The notes under the pieces: model-generated
Seen by the model: the letters and a program-made list of their open reading frames with translations, nothing else
Told to the model about the DNA's origin: nothing
Databases searched by the model: none
Shown here: positions 4,965 to 7,206 of the stretch, one piece after another
Numbering within the stretch: position 1 is the stretch's first letter
How the letters are laid out: each line of letters begins with the position of its first letter
DNA from: Methanobacteriota archaeon
Lineage (GTDB): Archaea > Halobacteriota > Bog-38 > Methanoflorentales > Methanoflorentaceae
Length of the DNA: 7,206 bases
Assembly: GCA_003170935.1 (NCBI GenBank)
Contig: PMYA01000056.1
Span: forward strand, 1-7,206
Reading direction: 5' to 3'
Position numbers and translations under genes: made by a program

Positions 4965-5468
4965 ATGTGGAGTGAATTACTCGCCCGGTTTTCCAAATTT
5001 CCCGCTCAAGAGCGTGTCATACGGGTTTTGCTTGAACACGGATTCCAAGTTAACGGCGCTGGAGCGGTTGTTTCAGGCTCAATTCGGATCCCTGACACAG
5101 AGATTGCGCGAGAGGCTAAAGTAGATCGGCGAGCAGTCGACGAGACGACTGCTACTATTTTGAGCGACGAAACGCTTAAGAACTTTTTTTCAAACATAAA
5201 GACATTCGTTTTTCTCCGCGACGTAGCACCCGTCTTAGGACTTGGCGTCATAATCATTACACCCCGAGACGCTTCGCAAATCGGCATTATAGAGGAAGTC
5301 ACACAAACTATCGCAGAATACGGCGTAAGCGTCAGGCAAGCTGTGACTGACGATTCTTACTTCATTGACGACCCAAAACTAACGATAATCTGCGATACGC
5401 GCATTCCCGGCGTGCTAGTCGATAAGATACTAGGTCTTGCAAGCGTAAAGGGCGTTTCGATTTTTTAG
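4965..5468 (+). CDS. ACT-domain predicted regulator of amino acid metabolism
   Basis: The 167-residue protein matches the archaeal family described as a predicted regulator of amino acid metabolism with an ACT domain (COG2150, from memory). Residues 1 to about 75 look like a helix-turn-helix segment: KFPAQERVIRVLLEHG, then IPDTEIAREAKVDRRAVDETT. LRDVAPVLGLGV (84-95) links to a C-terminal ACT fold (about 93-167) with the pattern GIIEEVTQTIAEYGVSVRQ and strand KLTIICD. ACT domains usually bind an amino acid at a dimer interface, so a ligand-responsive DNA-binding protein is the likely role; no ligand can be read from the sequence. The MWSELLARFSK start agrees with the family as I remember it. 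It lacks a ribosome-binding site, is probably leaderless, and converges with the DUF2110 gene across 35 bp. Confidence 0.85.
   Translation: MWSELLARFSKFPAQERVIRVLLEHGFQVNGAGAVVSGSIRIPDTEIAREAKVDRRAVDETTATILSDETLKNFFSNIKTFVFLRDVAPVLGLGVIIITPRDASQIGIIEEVTQTIAEYGVSVRQAVTDDSYFIDDPKLTIICDTRIPGVLVDKILGLASVKGVSIF
5461..5466 (+). terminator. Possible U-tract terminator at the ACT-gene end
   Basis: Six T residues run into the stop codon, in a 35-bp convergent gap where a terminator is expected. No stem is evident, and the run is partly explained by the final Phe codon. Confidence 0.25.
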
Positions 5469-5503
5469 CCAGCTACAGACAAGACAACCCCGCAAAAGGT
5501 GGG

Positions 5504-6184
5504 CTACCTCGAAGTATTATCCCCCCTAATGCAGCCAAGCTCCGATTCTAGGAGAGGGCCTATAATAGGGATAAGTCCAGGGGCGTCTGTTCCGTGTTTA
5601 CACACTATCGAATGCTCCAAGATTCCAAGCCTCTCGATCGCGTAGATATCTCGAATGTGACCGCTACGCTTAAGCACTGCGTGAATCTGCGCGCGAGTGG
5701 CATTGTTAACATTTATCCGATCAGTCCCTCTTTTCCACCGCCAAAGTGTGTCGATCTGGTTTTTCGTTAGGTCTGCATCATTTTCTTCGACGAGTTGCAC
5801 CTCGAGTGGCAAACATCGAATAAAACCAAATCTTAAGGCAACTTGCAGAGCAGTACCTCTCCCTAATTGTTTAAGTTTGCTTTGAGGCACCAAAACACGT
5901 TTTCCGCCAGCATCCAAGGCAAGATCTGTATCATTGATCTCCGCAAGCCAAGCCCGGATAATATCACCCCGTTGAACGTCGTGCAACTTGCCATATTTCT
6001 TCGTGAGCAGGTCGGCAGCAAGCTCCTCATCAGGACCTGATACCGTAACAGAGATCCATTTCGTGAGCTCAAAAGAATAGGTAACGCGTAATTTACTGAG
6101 GTCATTATATAACATCGCCCCAAAGGACAGGCCCACCTTATTTGCCTGTCCGCACACGAGTTGCATTAGGTGAAGCGTACTCAT
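5504..6184 (-). CDS. DUF2110 family archaeal protein of unknown function
   Basis: This 226-residue product resembles the archaeal DUF2110 family, often found beside tfe. An N-terminal domain (about 1-65) ends in GPDEELAADLLTKKYG. Residues about 68-105 (VQRGDIIRAWLAEI, then LDAGGKRVLVPQSKL) have the rhythm of an S1-like OB fold. The C-terminal third (INVNNATRAQIHAVLKRSG, then DIYAIERLGILEHSIVCKHGTDAPG) resembles a helical nucleic-acid-binding unit and holds the family's best-conserved stretch. There is no signal peptide or membrane segment, so it is cytoplasmic. ATG 6184 is 13 nt after the HD gene's stop; Met7 is a possible alternative start. Last in the tfe-HD set, it is probably tied to transcription or RNA handling, which is inference from context and fold impression only. 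Confidence 0.75.
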   Translation of the reverse strand: MSTLHLMQLVCGQANKVGLSFGAMLYNDLSKLRVTYSFELTKWISVTVSGPDEELAADLLTKKYGKLHDVQRGDIIRAWLAEINDTDLALDAGGKRVLVPQSKLKQLGRGTALQVALRFGFIRCLPLEVQLVEENDADLTKNQIDTLWRWKRGTDRINVNNATRAQIHAVLKRSGHIRDIYAIERLGILEHSIVCKHGTDAPGLIPIIGPLLESELGCIRGDNTSR

Positions 6185-6197
6185 TGACGGTTTCTTC

Positions 6198-6728
6198 TCA
6201 TGCGTCGTTTTGAAAACGGTCGTTACAGCTAAAAACGTCGTCGTGAAGGCTTCTTACTCGAAGTGCCGCTTGTCGCTCAACCTTAGCACAGAAATCTACT
6301 TCTGCTCTCTCTATGCTGATTCTTCGTGAGCCTTCAATTAGGTTGTCGACAGCAGCTACGATCTTCTGTTCGACCGTTCGTGGCATGTAGTCTCCTGGTG
6401 GGAAAGATAACCTGTCTGCTTCTTCCGCGGTTATCCCCGCTCCAACGTGTTTCTCTGCGATTTGGGCGACACGGTCATCTACTCCGTAGCTACGGAGAAG
6501 CTCTCCGCCAGCGACACCATGTCTGATGCTGTTCGTTTTGCACCTCCCAATATCATGTAAAAGCCCACCTATTCGGACGAGCGCTATGTCAGCATCTCCC
6601 CTCAGTTTCGCTACTTCCTCCGCGTATTGAGAGACAGCTTTGACGTGCTTGATGAGTTTATCGCTACAGCCACTGTTCTTGAGAAGCTGTAACGCTTCTT
6701 CGTCTGATGGGAGGTTATTCGAAGGCAA
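6198..6728 (-). CDS. HD-domain phosphohydrolase-like protein
   Basis: The 176-residue product is an HD/HDIG superfamily member of an archaeal type (TIGR00295-like, from memory). Metal ligands expected for the fold are present: H28, the doublet HD at 58-59 in LLHDIGR, H70 in IRHGV, H94 in EKHVGAG and D128 in AAVDNLIEG. A complete set suggests a working metal-dependent phosphohydrolase, with a nucleotide or RNA phosphoester as possible substrate; none can be chosen from sequence. The best start is TTG at 6728: family members begin just before a PS-x-EEAL motif (here LPSDEEAL) and no ATG or GTG lies nearby. It overlaps the end of tfe by 14 bp, which suggests translational coupling. The cysteine-containing C-terminal tail (after about 150) is not recognisable. 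Confidence 0.82.
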   Translation of the reverse strand: MPSNNLPSDEEALQLLKNSGCSDKLIKHVKAVSQYAEEVAKLRGDADIALVRIGGLLHDIGRCKTNSIRHGVAGGELLRSYGVDDRVAQIAEKHVGAGITAEEADRLSFPPGDYMPRTVEQKIVAAVDNLIEGSRRISIERAEVDFCAKVERQAALRVRSLHDDVFSCNDRFQNDA

Positions 6729-7206
6729 TTCTCAGTTCTTCCAGTTTTTGTCCCATAGTTTCGACCAAAATTGAGCTGTCCTGATAGTCAAGCCCACCCT
6801 GACATACCGGGCAGATGAAGCCATAATCGCTTGCATTCTCAAATAGAAAACGACCACAGCCGTTTTCACATGTGTAACACACGTTTTGCGCTTCAAAATC
6901 TAACCGGGTTTCAAGCCTTCGAACAAGTTTTTGGGCTTCTTCTTCCACGTTACGCTCAACTTCACTTAGGTCTACTTTCCAGAGATATGTGAGCCACCCG
7001 CTGTCCTTATCCCTTTCACGTCGGTAGTTGGCTAAGCGATTTTCATATAATATATACAGAGTACGCCTCACCGTGTTGAGATTCGCGTCTGTCTCTTCTG
7101 CGATTTTCTCGTCGGTCAGCTCATTTATGGAAGTACGCCCTACCATTTCTAAGCCGTCTTCCCCGACAAGATTCTTCAAATATCCCCGAACTGCGACATC
7201 AGTAAT
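6715..7206 (-). CDS. tfe: Transcription factor E, alpha subunit (5' end off window)
   Basis: TFE is the archaeal counterpart of TFIIE-alpha; it binds RNA polymerase near the clamp and stalk and helps open promoter DNA. The visible 163 codons, open to the right edge, start ITDVAVRGYL, so only a few N-terminal residues are missing. A winged helix covers residues about 4-80 (LTDEKIAEETDANLNTVRR, then the characteristic LYENRLANYRRERD and DSGWLTYLW). A charged helical linker follows (about 80-105), then a zinc ribbon with C110, C113, C117, C132 and C135; the CxxC pairs fit one zinc site. A short C-terminal acidic helix ends the protein. It leads the tfe-HD-DUF2110 set; the promoter is outside the window. 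Confidence 0.94.
   Translation of the reverse strand: MTDVAVRGYLKNLVGEDGLEMVGRTSINELTDEKIAEETDANLNTVRRTLYILYENRLANYRRERDKDSGWLTYLWKVDLSEVERNVEEEAQKLVRRLETRLDFEAQNVCYTCENGCGRFLFENASDYGFICPVCQGGLDYQDSSILVETMGQKLEELRIAFE

Overview
This window comes from an archaeal chromosome, most likely a euryarchaeal lineage near the methanogens and haloarchaea. The evidence is a transcription factor E gene, a RIO2 kinase, an archaeal tRNA-thiolation ATPase, an archaeal FtsZ2 next to a CdrS-like ribbon-helix-helix gene, a tRNA-Tyr with a C1-G72 pair, and a tRNA-Ser with a 15-nt intron that folds as a bulge-helix-bulge splice site. None of the four tRNA genes encodes CCA. I cannot name the genus from sequence alone.

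Layout. (1) 1-1816: a divergent pair, RIO2 kinase (minus, running off the left edge) and ncsA (plus), share a 78-bp promoter region holding a perfect 10-bp palindrome. (2) 1853-3195: a minus-strand cell-division unit, cdrS then ftsZ2. Two copies of one three-half-site inverted/direct repeat module lie upstream, and they look like operators. (3) 3494-4222: two tRNA pairs (Tyr-Phe and Gly-Ser) flank a 384-nt stretch with no intact gene; it holds a strong hairpin, other complementary segments, and what may be a frameshifted gene remnant. (4) 4204-5468: a minus-strand S4+FtsJ (TlyA-like) methyltransferase, whose last codons run antisense into tRNA-Ser, diverges from a plus-strand ACT-domain regulator. 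(5) 5504-7206: a tight minus-strand set of tfe (start just off the right edge), an HD-domain phosphohydrolase-like gene and a DUF2110 gene.

Most genes belong to core information processing: transcription initiation (tfe), tRNA supply and modification (four tRNAs, ncsA), ribosome maturation (rio2, probably the TlyA-like enzyme) and cell division (cdrS-ftsZ2). The least understood parts are the operator array in front of cdrS, the gene-free tRNA island, and the HD and DUF2110 genes that travel with tfe. I see no CRISPR array, insertion sequence or phage-like gene. Every gene is reported from motifs recognised by eye; no database search was run.
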